From Rosa chinensis (taxonomy: Eukaryota > Streptophyta > Magnoliopsida > Rosales > Rosaceae): 64,000 nt of DNA. Below are positions 1 to 10,741 of this stretch, piece by piece; positions within the stretch are counted from its first letter, which is position 1; each line of letters begins with the position of its first letter. Below the pieces are notes generated by a model that saw nothing but the letters and a program-made list of their open reading frames with translations, searched no databases and was not told the origin of the DNA. The position numbers and the translations under genes were made by a program. The stretch is from positions 68,343,510-68,407,509 of the forward strand of contig NC_037093.1 in the NCBI RefSeq assembly GCF_002994745.2, written 5' to 3'.

Positions 1-3000
1 TCAAAAGTTCTCCTCTCAACATTGCATCTAAATGGCTCTCGCCTGGTTTTGGTTGCCAACCAAGCTTCCTGTAGATATAGTCAAGATTAAAATAAAATAA
101 TCAACCAAATAAGGAAAAAGAGACTAATCATACATATAGTTCGAGACAGTCAAACATTCTCACCTTCTCAATATTCTTTGTCATCAGAAGATCTTACCTA
201 AATCAACAGTTTTTACTCACATAAATGCATATACACTTTACCGGCAATCCTAGAATTCTCATATATAAGATTCCATATCTCATGGTAAAGGTCAGCATGT
301 ATGTCTAGAGGAAGGAAATTCAATTTGACTGCAAGATGCTTCTTTCTTTCCTTTCGGGGGTGGTCCATTTCCTCAGTGTGACACTTCTATCACTTTATTT
401 ATACATCAACATAATTTGACAGGTTTTCAACTTTTAACACTAAATGATTCATGCTAGACCCTATATTCTATAATATTTTCAGCAGTCTTATGGACTGAGG
501 AATTCATAACCCCCGGGATTTTATTTTCATGGATTTCCAATACAACATCACTTTAATCATCTATATCTCCCATGATCTTCTTTCTCTGCATAGGCAGTTT
601 AGCAAATTTGCCATATGACTCCTGTTATTTATTAGATATGATATGAAACTGACTCATATCACGTGAGGTTAAAAAAGCAGTGGACAGAGCAATTTCAATT
701 GTTACAGATCTCAATTTCAGATCGTCTTAGGTACTATAGCTGTACAGAAAATAACTAACTCACTCTGCAGGGTACTGGAGAAGGCCAATAAAGAACTGAT
801 TAAGGAGATCCACTAGCTCGGGTACAGCATCATCAGCAATTCTTTTCAGCTTATAACTTACCTGTAAAAAGTAAAGGACCGGAATCAGACCTAGGCCATA
901 AAAGAAGTAGCAATAACACAATGCAAACAAGATCATTACAGTAATCAGATTTGAAAGCACTGTGTAGTCAAGTTCCTCTTTGTAAGCACCCAACAAGGTA
1001 AGCAATGAGACAAAAGACTGCTTGCGAGCCGTAGTAAGGGCAGCTGCATCATCCAAGATGCCTGAAAAGGAAAAAAAAAATTGATGAAAAGTGCTATTCT
1101 CACCATCTAAATATAAACAAAAGTGTGTATGAAAAGCGCATTACCATATCTGTCAGTTGCAGACAAGTATTTCTTCTCTATCGCATTTCTTAATTGAGCT
1201 GCAAGTTCATCATCATATTTCACCCTGTAAAAACCTGCCCGATCCACATTGAGCTTTATCCAACCACATTGTCCATTGTTTTTATTGCATGTGCTTCCAG
1301 TCTCCGCAACTGAGCAACCCAGAAATTCCTTTACGTCCAGACTTTCGGACTTTGTTTGTAGTAGGAAACTTTTGCGTACATCATATGAGCCACAGCATAA
1401 TGTTATCGGCACGATCCATTGCCCAGTGCCTTCAGAACCACTTGACAAGAATTGTGTCTGCCAGTATTAATTTATTAGATCTTTGTTCATTTCCAAATAC
1501 CATGGAATAAAAGCTAAACAAACAATTTAACAACTTATATATGTATCAAAACCCTAAACAAATAATTTAACAGCTTGTATATTTATAGCTCCAAGTTCTT
1601 TCAGAGCTTCATTTGATAATTAAATGAAGGACCGGAAACAGAAGGAAACCTGTTCAAACTCCAATTTCTGATCTTTGACCTTGACGGAAACAACTGGGTA
1701 ACCTTGTTGCTTTGTCCATGAATTCATTAGCTTGTTCACAGGTTCACCAGATCCTTCCTCCAGGGCAGCCCATAGATCTTCTGTTTTTGCATTCGAATAG
1801 GCATGCTTTTTAATATATGAAGCCAGTGACCTCTGCATGCAAGAACAAACAATTTTTAACTGAACTTTTAATGAGAATTAGTTATTGAAAGTTAAAAATT
1901 CAAGAATATGAGACACATTATCATATGCTAAATAGTGCGTGATTCTTCAAATGGCCATCAAATTTAACTACAGTAATACCTCCCAATATAACATTTTAAA
2001 AAGTCCTATCCGCAACAACCTTATATACTCCTCACCAACAATCTCAGTATTCTAAATCACTCCAGCAGCTTTCTAGAGACATATCCTCCAATATCTACCC
2101 TCTTAGAATAGGACATGCACAGATCTCTTGATAGTTTCCATGAGATAAATTTAAAATCTAAGAAAACAAGATAGTTGCTTCAAGAGGAACAACTGCTAGA
2201 AAATCGAAGGCCCAACCTGAAAGGGTTCAGCACCAAGATAGCTTTGTAGCATCCGAATAACAGAAGCACCTTTCCTATAGCTTATAGCATCAAATATTTC
2301 ATCCACCTCACAAGCATGATTTATCTCCACCTGTGCAGGAAAAGAGATTAAGTTATAAGATGCCAACACCCCCCAAATGTAGCAGTGGGGGTTTTAAGCC
2401 TGTGAGGAAGGTATCCACAGTTCCATAGCCGGCAATAGCAAATTTTGGATAAGAAATATATATAATCTATGATAACTTAGTCCATGTAGAAATACCTCGA
2501 TAGGGTGAGATTCTTCGAGCCCATCCAGCCTAAGACCTTCAGTAGATTCATCAAGAAACTGAGTCCATATTTTCCATTCAGGGAATAGGCTATCAGCAGC
2601 TAAATAGCTCACCTAATAACAAAAGATACATCAATCAGTCCTGCGAGCATGTAGAATAAAAAAATTCGACAAATGGAATTAGAGAATATATACCCAAGTT
2701 GCAAATCCCTCATTCAGCCATAAATGTGTCCACCATTCCATTGTTACAAGATTTCCAAACCACTGGTGGGCCAATTCATGTGCCACCACAGTTGCAACCT
2801 TTTACAAGAATCAAATTTAATGATTAAACATAACTTGGGAGCAAAAATAAAGTTTGAAATCTAGAGTAGCATTCAAATGTAATGTTACCCTTTGCTTGTT
2901 GGCAGCTGCAGAATGCTGTTCATCAAAGAGCAAAGCTGTTTCACGGTATGTAACTAAACCATAATTCTCCATGGCCCCAGCAGAAAAATCAGGAATTGCA

Positions 3001-4625
3001 ACCATATCCAATTTGGGCAAAGGGTATGGTACAGCAAAGTATCTGTAGAATATGCCGACATTGATTTCATATTGAATGCCAAATAATGCAGCATGAACAC
3101 AAAAGAAATAAAAACTTGAGTGACAACTACTCATAGTGCACATCATGTATTATGCTTGATTAACAACAGCTTGGAAAATGATAATTACATGATATATAAA
3201 CATACTCTTGGTACAATTCGAGTGTTTTGACAGCCACGTTCAAAGCAAGTTTCCCTTGGTTTGCTTTACCAACTTGACAATATACGCGCACTTTGACTCC
3301 TGTCAAGAGATAAAATGTCACACCATCACTACATTGTTATAGTAGCATACACACAAAACACCAGACATTGTTTATGAACATACCATCTGATGTATGATCT
3401 TCAACATAGTCAAACAATCCAACAACAACAGCCACTAAATATGTAGACATAATTGGTGTCTCCTGATATGAAACTGTCTTCAGATGTCCATCCACTTTTT
3501 CTTCAACAACCGGCATGTTGGAGAGGGCTACTAATTCAGATGGAACACCATCCAGTGTAATCTTGAATGTAGCCTGTAAGTCAAAGTGCCAGTGAGAATA
3601 AAAGTAGTCAAGCCATAAACTCTAGAATGCAATGATTTAACCAAAAGAGACCTTCCAAGCAGGTTCGTCCCAACATGGAAAGCACCGCCTGGCATCAACA
3701 GGTTCAAACTGGGTAACTGCCATATTTTTCTTCTCACCATTATGCTCATATGTACTGCATAGAATAAATCACAGTTTAAGCTTTTCTGCTTTCTTGAAGT
3801 ATATAAACCCAAGGAACAAAAAGAAGGTATGCTTCGCAAGATAAGCGACATATAAAGCGTACCTTCTATAGAATCCCTTCATCTTGTCATTCAAAATTCC
3901 TTCAAACCCAATGGCCAAAACTCCCGGCCCGGTGGGAAGTGTCTCTCCAAACTCCAAAACCAAAATGCCATCTTCTTCGAATGTCTCAGCTTTCAAAGGC
4001 TTGAAAACCTGCTCAAACATTAATTCAGTCCGTGTCATTCACAGTTAGAACAACACCATCTCTTTCTAATAAGTCAAAGAGAAAGAGTCAAGGAGGTGAT
4101 ATTTCAAATGCCAAAAATGGTCTCTTTCCTTTTCCTACAATTTGAAACAGCGCACTAAGATCTAGTTGACTATCCTCTAAAAAAACCTCTAAGATCATCA
4201 ACTGGATCCATTCACTCGCTGAGAAATCATGATCATGAATTAAATCGATGAAATAATCAGGAATTAGTTAACAACACGCTTTGACTTTACTAATCGAGTT
4301 TCAATCACTACCGCAGACCTATAGAGATTGATGAAAGCAAAGTCCTCAACTCTCTTAACAACAACAAAACAAAAATAGAAGGAAGCAAAAGGAAATGCGG
4401 TTCGACCTCTGAAGAGTTTTTGTGACTGAAAGAGACGGTTGCGGCGTCGACGGCGAGCTCGGCGGCATTGAGGACGATGAAGTTGGTATCGGATACGATA
4501 TCGAGGTCGATGGCGACGGAACCGGCGAATTTGCAGGCGGCGAGGTCCGGTTTGAGGCTAACGTCGTAACGTTTGGGGACGGCGAATTTGGGAAGGCGGG
4601 GTTGGCCTTTGAACTGCTCCGCCAT
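1..4625 (-). CDS. APM1: Aminopeptidase M1 (puromycin-sensitive type, M1 family), 3' end cut by window edge
   Basis: Zinc metallo-aminopeptidase that removes N-terminal residues; plant APM1 is linked to auxin transport, membrane trafficking and cell-cycle progression. Fourteen exons are visible: 4407-4625, 3863-4008, 3652-3754, 3384-3573, 3206-3299, 2889-3042, 2694-2798, 2496-2612, 2217-2330, 1650-1832, 1145-1457, 940-1061, 764-861 and 1-68 (continues beyond position 1). All junctions are GT-AG and in phase, giving about 675 codons of the roughly 880 usual for the family. The substrate motif GAMEN is at residues 273-277 and the zinc site HELAH at 309-313, followed at the expected spacing by the NEGFA glutamate, so the catalytic core looks intact. 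The start is the ATG at 4623-4625, opening [14 protein letters not shown] as in plant orthologues. A GA microsatellite lies in the presumed 5' UTR. Missing: the C-terminal ERAP1-like domain. Confidence 0.95.
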
Positions 4626-4641
4626 GATTGTTCAGACTCAC

Positions 4642-4666
4642 AGAGAGAGAGAGAGAGAGAGAGAGA
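4642..4666. repeat. GA/CT microsatellite in the APM1 5' leader
   Basis: An uninterrupted (GA)n run about 17 bp upstream of the APM1 start codon. On the transcribed strand it reads as a CT-rich leader, a common core-promoter/leader feature in plants. Likely length-polymorphic. Confidence 0.85.
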
Positions 4667-4858
4667 CTGGACTGTGTGAGACTCCTTGAGAATGATTATC
4701 ACGATGCTCGAGTCGCAAATTGCGTCTATTTAACGTGTTACGTACTGAGAGGCTGTTTACTTTCTTTCTAAAACTCTGTTTTCTTTCTTAAAAAAATAAA
4801 GAGTGTATGGATCATTGAAAGGATAATTTTTTTTTTTTTTTGGGGAATTTTATCTTGA

Positions 4859-4938
4859 TATATTCTTTCAAATTTTTTATCTTAATATCTTCAACTTCAA
4901 TGAAGATATTAAGATAAAAAAAATTTGGAAGAATATAT
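4859..4938. repeat. Near-perfect AT-rich inverted repeat (hairpin)
   Basis: Two arms of about 34-36 bp, 4859-4892 and 4902-4938, are reverse complements with very few mismatches around a loop of about 9 nt. The TATATTC...ATCTTC arm is mirrored by GAAGAT...GAATATA. It sits upstream of APM1 in non-coding DNA. It could be the remnant of a foldback element or a small-RNA-producing hairpin; no flanking target duplication was recognised. Confidence 0.75.
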
Positions 4939-5180
4939 TACTATCGTGTGAAGGAATTTATCTTGAAAGAATAATTACTATTGTGTGAACATGAGAAATA
5001 TTCTTGGCGTTGTAATCAAGAAAAATTCACATCAATTCATGTACAAACTGTCTACAAATCGATTAATTTATTAAAAAATAAAAAATAAAAGTTTAGAAGC
5101 CAGACAAGCTAGAAATTGATTAATTGGCCTCGTCGCAGTGTAGCGAGTGCTGCCAGGCGGGGAGTTTTGTGCTCCTATTA

Positions 5181-5642
5181 GAGCAAGTGCACCGCATCAG
5201 GCAAATGGCAAAGGCAAAAGGAGAGGTTTTGCCTCCAAATTATGCACTATTCATTGATTTTGCCTTTGCCTTTCATTTTTTTGGTGCACCCCTATAAGGC
5301 AAGACTTTCATCTGCTGCAGAGTACATTCTTTTCTTCTCAGTTTTGCCCTTTCTTCTGCTTCTCTTTCTTCTTCCCCTTCTTCTCTGTTTCTGTCTTCTT
5401 CTCTGTAGCAAGGTCAAAAGTGGGAAGAGAAAAAGCTGGCAGATAAAATGAATTGTTTCATCTGCTTTAATTATGCAGGCCCCACGGGATTGGTCGACCA
5501 AATGAAGAGGCAAAAGTTGCCAGTGTGCTTGGTCGATCAAGCTTTTAATCAGGCAAAACACATGCGGTGCATGGATTGTTTTTTGATTTTGGGCTGATTA
5601 AGAGGCAAGACCATGGTCTTGCCAGCGGCGGTGCATTTGCTC
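5181..5642. mobile_element. MITE with TTA target duplication (PIF/Harbinger-like)
   Basis: Non-autonomous element of 462 bp. The left end GAGCAAGTGCACCG is matched by the right end CGGTGCATTTGCTC (one mismatch), and TTA flanks both sides (5178-5180 and 5643-5645). The interior has further self-complementary stretches (GGCAAAGGCAAAA near the left, TTTTGCCTTTGCC about 70 bp later) and no coding capacity for a transposase. The trinucleotide duplication points to the PIF/Harbinger (Tourist) group. Confidence 0.8.
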
Positions 5643-5645
5643 TTA

Positions 5646-6134
5646 TAAGATATTGTTGACCTAAAAAAAAAAGGATAAGAGATCAAAGGCCTCGGCTTCT
5701 TGATCTCGATAGATGTTGTGAAATCTCATAAGAAGTCGCTGTTTCGAAGGTTGTGAATGTCAGAGGCTTACTTAGAAGATAAAATTGGGTTGATTTGTGG
5801 ACACGACCACCACTAATCCATCCTGAATCCGGCGTGCCGCCTCCTTCTGCTAACGCCATTGAGCCCACAAAGCTTGCTGTGATTGAATCAATAGATGACA
5901 TGACAAGATTAGAGGTAGAGGAGAGGTGGGATCTGAGAAAATATGGATAGGATTTTCCCTGTGGGATGTAGCAGTAGATGAGAGAAAAATTTTCTCCTAG
6001 GGTTTTTTTTCCCTAACTAGTTACCTATTTGAATCAAAATCTATTGACATTACAAAAATTCAACCTAGCGTGACACTCAAGTCACGTTATTAATATACGA
6101 TAGTTTACTATAATCACTGTAAACTCTAAATTAA
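5646..6134. other. Intergenic, no recognisable gene
   Basis: A 72-codon open frame on the minus strand (5683-5901) begins MSSIDSITAS but matches no family I know, and continues into no clear exon. Otherwise nothing seen. It adjoins two gene fragments and might be a third captured piece. Confidence 0.4.
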
Positions 6135-6370
6135 ACTGCTGGAACTGCCGTCAAGGTCGCCGCCGCCGCACCAAAATCGAAGGCGAAGGCGAAACCCAAA
6201 GCAGACGCCGAGGCAATCAAGCCCAAGAGAAACGTCAACAGGAACGCTGGCATTTTGAAGCCGACTCCGATCTCTCCAGCTCTCGGCAGCTTCCTCGGCG
6301 GCACCCTGAGTCCTCTCGCGCCGAGGACTTTAAGCAGATTTGGAGCCACATCAAGCTCCAAAACCTGCAG
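6135..6370 (+). pseudogene. SWIB/MDM2-domain gene fragment with frameshift
   Basis: Reading on + from 6135 gives an Ala/Lys-rich stretch then GILKPTPISPALGSFLGG, the opening of a plant SWIB (BAF60b) domain. After that glycine pair the frame must shift by one base to continue as PESSRAEDFKQIWSHIK followed by LQNLQ, also typical of the domain. A stop (TAA, 6132-6134) lies immediately upstream with no ATG. The fragment ends at CAG|GTCGTG (6370/6371), resembling an original exon-intron border, and no following exon was found. Intact relatives are short SWIB proteins thought to act in organelles or chromatin remodelling. This copy is truncated at both ends and cannot make the domain. It was probably a DNA-level fragment because an exon border is kept. 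Confidence 0.75.
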
Positions 6371-6591
6371 GTCGTGATTTCGATCTCCTTTGCTTCATTC
6401 TCTGCGTTTATAATGATGATGGTGTGTGTTGATGTAGTGTTAAATCCCTGGGTTCTGAAAAATTGTTACATTTTCGTTTTTGTTGTATGTGGTTCTTTAT
6501 GTTTTAGATTTCTTAATTGAAGTAGAAGAGTGACGGTGATGGCACCGCAGAAGAGGAACCCGACTTGGGTAATTTTGCTTATAGAGAACAA

Positions 6592-6619
6592 TGTGTGTGT
6601 GTGTGTGTGTGAGAGAGAG
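6592..6619. repeat. (TG)n-(GA)n compound microsatellite
   Basis: About nine TG units (6592-6610) run directly into GA units. A pyrimidine tract follows at about 6664-6690, next to the truncated end of the kinase fragment. Confidence 0.8.
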
Positions 6620-6689
6620 GGAGAGGACCTTGGTGAAGATCGGGAAAAAGAGAAAGAGAGGCCTTTTTTTTTTTTTTTTCTTTTTTTTT

Positions 6690-6997
6690 TCAGAAAATCA
6701 TATAAGCTTGGTCCATGCTTCTCAAACACCATGCATATGTGATTGCCGTAATCAAACCAATCGCGAATCTGCACACAACATGAGTTGCTAATATCGTTCT
6801 TGGCAATACGATTAAGCACATCCACCTCAATCATCGTCTCGTTTCGGAGGCGATCCATTTCTTCCATTCGCTTGATTACCCGCCAATAATGGCCCTTGTG
6901 CCTCTGGTTCGTACTTGGAAGGGCCGACGTTCCAGGCGGACCGGGGCCTTCTCCTGATTCGCTTTAGCATCCTAGAGTCTATTCCCACCGCCGTCAT
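6690..6997 (-). pseudogene. LAMMER-type (AFC/CLK) protein kinase fragment, internally deleted and truncated
   Basis: From the ATG at 6995-6997 the minus strand reads MTAVGIDSRMLKRIRRRPRS and later RNGSPPKRDDD, resembling the N-terminal region of plant AFC3-like LAMMER kinases, then stops (TGA, 6827-6829). Overlapping in the +1 frame is a kinase N-lobe piece: TMIEVDVLNRIAKND, CVQIRDWFDYGNHICMVFEK and GPSLYDFL. In intact AFC kinases these segments are separated by the glycine loop and the catalytic-lysine strand, so an internal deletion has removed that part and broken the frame. The fragment ends in an A-rich tract (T-rich on +, 6664-6690). Intact members phosphorylate SR splicing factors. This copy lacks the ATP-binding lysine and the whole C-lobe and should be inactive. 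Confidence 0.8.
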
Positions 6998-7524
6998 TTA
7001 AACCGGTCGAGATCGATCCCCGTCTGCAACCAAAATTCTGAGACAAAAATTTGGGGGAAATTGATTTGGGTTTTCTGGGCGAGACTCGAAGGATTTACCA
7101 CAGAGGACCCTGAGGGAGAGAGATAGAGACAGATTAGGTAGCATGCACCGTACAGACGGGAGAAAGAGGCCCTTGGTGGTGGTCTGGAAGAGAGGGGGAC
7201 AGGGAGAAGAAAAGACCCAAAAAGAAAAAGAAAAAAAATCTGATTTTAAGGGTGTTTTAGGAAGTGTAAAAATAGGTGACATGAGGTGTGGTTTGTAAAT
7301 TTGAAATATCATGTGAATTTCAATTTCCTATGCCACGTAATTAACCCTCAATTTAGTTTTTAACAACTAAACCCAAGTGTAAATATCCCATTGCAACTGG
7401 GCCTCGGATGAAGTTCATTGTTGTTTTCAACAGCCCAAACATATCTTAAAACATAACAGGCCCAACATGATTCGGAATGAAAAGAGTTGAGCTGCGAACT
7501 TGCCGGCATTGATGGGTTTGAGGC
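6998..7524. other. Intergenic; leader-like remnant then TRIAP1-like promoter
   Basis: On the minus strand, 7000-7310 looks like a pyrimidine-rich 5' leader with possible splice sites (GTTGCAG near 7023), plausibly the original leader of the kinase fragment. From about 7330 to 7524 it should hold the promoter of the plus-strand twin-CX9C gene. No clear TATA box was recognised. Confidence 0.4.
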
Positions 7525-8074
7525 ATGGGGATACTTCAGAACAAGAAAACCTCCTCTTCTCCTTCCTCAACATCGCCTTGTGCCAATCTCAGAGCTGCTT
7601 ACCACAACTGCTTCAACAGGTTATTGTTCCTTATTTGTTTCCTTCACCACTTTATAATAAAATGTTTGCTCCGTTTTTTGTTTCCTTAAACCCATCTTGA
7701 ACCCTAATCTCTCACAACTCCAGCTTTCTCAAATCTCAGAATACACAGAGACCCATGAAACCCAGTTTTCTCTTATTATGTGTAGGTGGTATTCAGAGAA
7801 GTTTGTAAAGGGTAATTGGGACAAAGAGGAATGCGTTTCAGAGTGGGAGAAATACAAAGCTTGTCTTTCTGTGCGTTTTCTGAACACCCTTTTTCCTTAA
7901 TTTGTATTAGAATTAGAACAATGGATTGGTTAGTTCAGAAATTCATCTTCTGGGTTTTCGTTTGTGTATTGTGGACAGGAACATTTGGAAGATAAACAAC
8001 TGAGTCGGTTCTTGGAGGCTGAAGGACCTGTGAGCACCACCACTGCAACCAAAGCCGATGGCGGGCGGTCCTAA
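7525..8074 (+). CDS. Twin-CX9C small protein, TRIAP1/Mdm35 (UPF0203) family
   Basis: Three exons, 7525-7619, 7786-7870 and 7979-8074, encode 91 residues. The start ATG at 7525 opens MGILQNKKTSSS. Two CX9C motifs are exact: CANLRAAYHNC and CVSEWEKYKAC, the hallmark of proteins oxidised by Mia40 in the mitochondrial intermembrane space. The core WYSEKFVKG and EHLEDKQLSRFLEAEG match the Mdm35/TRIAP1 family, which in yeast and animals partners PRELI/Ups lipid-transfer proteins moving phosphatidic acid between mitochondrial membranes. A role in plants is inferred from family. It lies tail-to-tail with the methyltransferase-like gene 330 bp downstream. Splice junctions are GT-AG and in phase (95+85+96 nt). 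A longer-looking upstream frame from 7500 is a different reading frame and is not the gene. Confidence 0.95.
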
Positions 8075-8402
8075 TGGGCTTTCTCAGTAGAATTCGGTTT
8101 GTACTACGTCAGAGAATGAATTAGAGAAACAGAAAAGATAGATAGGTACTGAACCTTATGTGGAAAACCGTATAATTTCGGTGATCTGCTGTGCTCAACT
8201 AGAAAATTGCCGGACATTGTATGTTTACTGAGCTAGTTAATCAACATGATGATAATTTGAAGGATACATAATTTGACTTTTCAGAAGTAAATGTGTTTAT
8301 GCTCTTACAGTCTCAACAGTAACACTATTGAAGAACAGAGCTGCACTTATTTTCGATTGACATTACTTCGTAGAGATGTATTGAAATAGAGGTTTGGCTA
8401 CT

Positions 8403-10131
8403 TCATTTCTTTTTGAATAGGAAGAGAGCAACCATCCATTCTTCTCCGTTGTTGTAGCCAAAGAGTTCTGCAACCGCAATGAAGAAAGTTCTCCAATACA
8501 CAGTCCACTTCACAGCCGAATCTTTGCCATAAGTTGACTCCATAATTGGTTTTATGGAAGCCGAATTATGGTCCATTCTTTTCAGCCATTCTTCACTGCA
8601 AAGACAAAAGGTTTTCGGCTATGTTTAGTATCCAGAGGCATGCCAATAAACTTGAGAATAAGATGTTTGCAAGGAGGGCTTAATTTTACCTTGTTTGTGC
8701 ATAATGCTTCCCATTGACAAGCCAATGATCGACAACAGAAACATCATCCTGCATAAAAGATCATTGCGCTGAAGCCATTAACATTTGCATTTGATGAACT
8801 ATGAATCAATCATCTCCTTATAAAAATATTTGCAAGATTTTATCAAGCTTTGTTGTAGTAGGATTATTAACTAGGGATCACCTGGAAATACAGTAGTAGA
8901 TTTGCTGAAGGCATTGTACCTCCACTGAAGAAATACCTAGTAATCCAGTCATCATCACTTTTGTCCTACATCAGAGAAAGGCAATTGGATTAGTTCTGCC
9001 AAAGTAACCATTTGAATGATGTGTTGAGCAAAATGAGATGTTCATGAGGTTACCTCAAAGTGGTAAGCAAATGCTTTGTGACAGAAATGATGTACAAATA
9101 GAAGGCTGTCCTGTTTCATCCACGCGGATATCTTCTTCAGAAGATCTTTGTAGTTCTTCATGTGCTGTCAAAGAAGAAAGAACAAACCCGGCTCTTCATC
9201 CAAATCAGTACTAAACACTATTTTCTGTCACACACCATGAAGAAAGTTTTACCTCGAACATTTCGATGGAAAATATCATGTCATATGATGCCTCCATCTC
9301 AAATGTGCTGATATCTGCAACAATGATCTCCACATTCTCCAGCCGACGATTCCTAGACATCGTAAACAAAACGAATATGGTCAGTCAATCGACTCAATCC
9401 AGAAGCACACAGTCATGAAACTCACAAGATATAGAAACCAATTACTGTTACCTACACTGCTCTTCTATAAAAGCCTTCTGTGTTGCTGAATTGCAGATCC
9501 CAGTAACCCTGCAGTTCTTATATTTCTGTGCAATGTACAGAGACAGTGATCCCCATCCACATCCAACATCAAGAACAGTATGGCCATCTTTAATCTGGGA
9601 TCTTTCACAGTACATCTCCAACATGGCTTTCTCCGCATCCTCCAAGCTGCTTGACTTATCAGTGAAGTAACAGCAACTTCACCAAAACCAAATCAGCTCC
9701 CAAACCAACTAAAACGTAAACCCCAATCCATATTAAACTGTGGAATACCTATATTTGAGATTGTTCCCGAGCACCATCTTGAAGAAAGAAGTGGGTACTT
9801 CATAGTGTTGAGCTTTAGCGTCATCAGTCTTGATAGCTATAGGCATCTCTTTTAGAGCTGAAAATGAAGTGAATAGCAGAACGTAAGACTCTATTGCTTC
9901 CATTTTTGGTTAATGCGGTACGTGGAGGGGGTTGAGATACTGACACTTTACGAACCGGAGGAGTTGGGAGAGCTGGAGCTCAGAGGAAGGCTGGTAACCG
10001 GAGCGCAGCCGACTCGCTAAGAGCAAGCGCGTGAACCGCCTTATAACGGCGTCAGGTAACAGATTCCTCTCCAGTGACGCCAGCGCGAATCGAACGGTAG
10101 CATCGTACGGTGCCTGCATTACTCGATCCAT
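8403..10131 (-). CDS. (S)-coclaurine N-methyltransferase-like / cyclopropane synthase-fold methyltransferase
   Basis: SAM-dependent methyltransferase of 355 residues in eight exons: 9945-10131, 9749-9857, 9452-9676, 9253-9352, 9054-9164, 8882-8965, 8690-8748 and 8403-8595. The SAM motif [11 protein letters not shown], is at residues 133-142. Further conserved blocks are [22 protein letters not shown] and the C-terminal FLFKKK. Length and exon order fit the Arabidopsis pair commonly labelled coclaurine N-methyltransferase-like. That label comes from alkaloid-producing plants; the substrate here is unknown and benzylisoquinoline alkaloid synthesis should not be assumed. I chose the ATG at 10129-10131 ([10 protein letters not shown]), matching family N-termini; a GTG 45 bp upstream is only frame-open. 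Exon 1 uses a T|GTCAGT donor. It is divergent from the PMI1-related gene. Confidence 0.93.
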
Positions 10132-10741
10132 TTCTGCGAGCGGGTGTGGTTCTTCTGCTTCTGGATAGAATGACACTGTTAGCTAAAAGGTGTCTTGAAC
10201 TAAATGGGGATATCATTACCTAAGAAAGTAGTGGGTATTCCCGACCCGGATCCGTGCAGCTACCCAGCTTTCTGGGCTTGGGCCATGTTTACTCATCTAA
10301 CCCGACCCAATATATAGTCAGAAGGACAATGGCGATTGTGCCATGAATTTCAACTACCCCACTTCCAATGTCCAACGAACAAGACAAATCAAACACGTGA
10401 AGCTTTCCCGGAAAATTTTTTCCTACACGATTCCCGAGGCGGCCTCTGAACCAACCAAACGACTCACTCGCCGGAGCTGCTTATCCATCTCATCGGCCAA
10501 CAACACTTGTGAGTCCAGGTTAGTATTGTAACCATGATGGTGGTGGTTTTTTTTCTTAGATTATTTGAGCATTTTCTAATTTTTTGTTCATTAAGCTTAT
10601 AGGATAATACTGTGATTCTTTTATTCTTGTTTTTGATTTTGTGATCCAAAAGAGTGTGTGAGATGATCAAGCTGAATTGAATATTACTGCCATGGTGGGG
10701 TTTACTGTTAGATTGGTTTTGATGTGAAGATATAAAGTAGG
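10132..10741. promoter_or_regulatory. 610-bp divergent intergenic region with probable 5'-UTR intron
   Basis: Separates the minus-strand methyltransferase from the plus-strand PMI1-related gene, so it must hold both promoters. On + a CCAG|GTTAGT donor-like site near 10519 and an acceptor-like AAAGTAG just before the ATG at 10742 suggest an intron in the PMI1-related 5' leader. This is inference from splice motifs only. Confidence 0.45.

Noticed and set aside
5292..5561. Lys/Arg-rich 89-codon minus-strand frame
   Set aside because: Lies inside the TTA-flanked MITE and comes from its CT-rich interior.
8403..10131. Assignment as a benzylisoquinoline alkaloid enzyme
   Set aside because: The family label comes from alkaloid plants, but orthologues occur in plants without these alkaloids; only the methyltransferase fold is supported.
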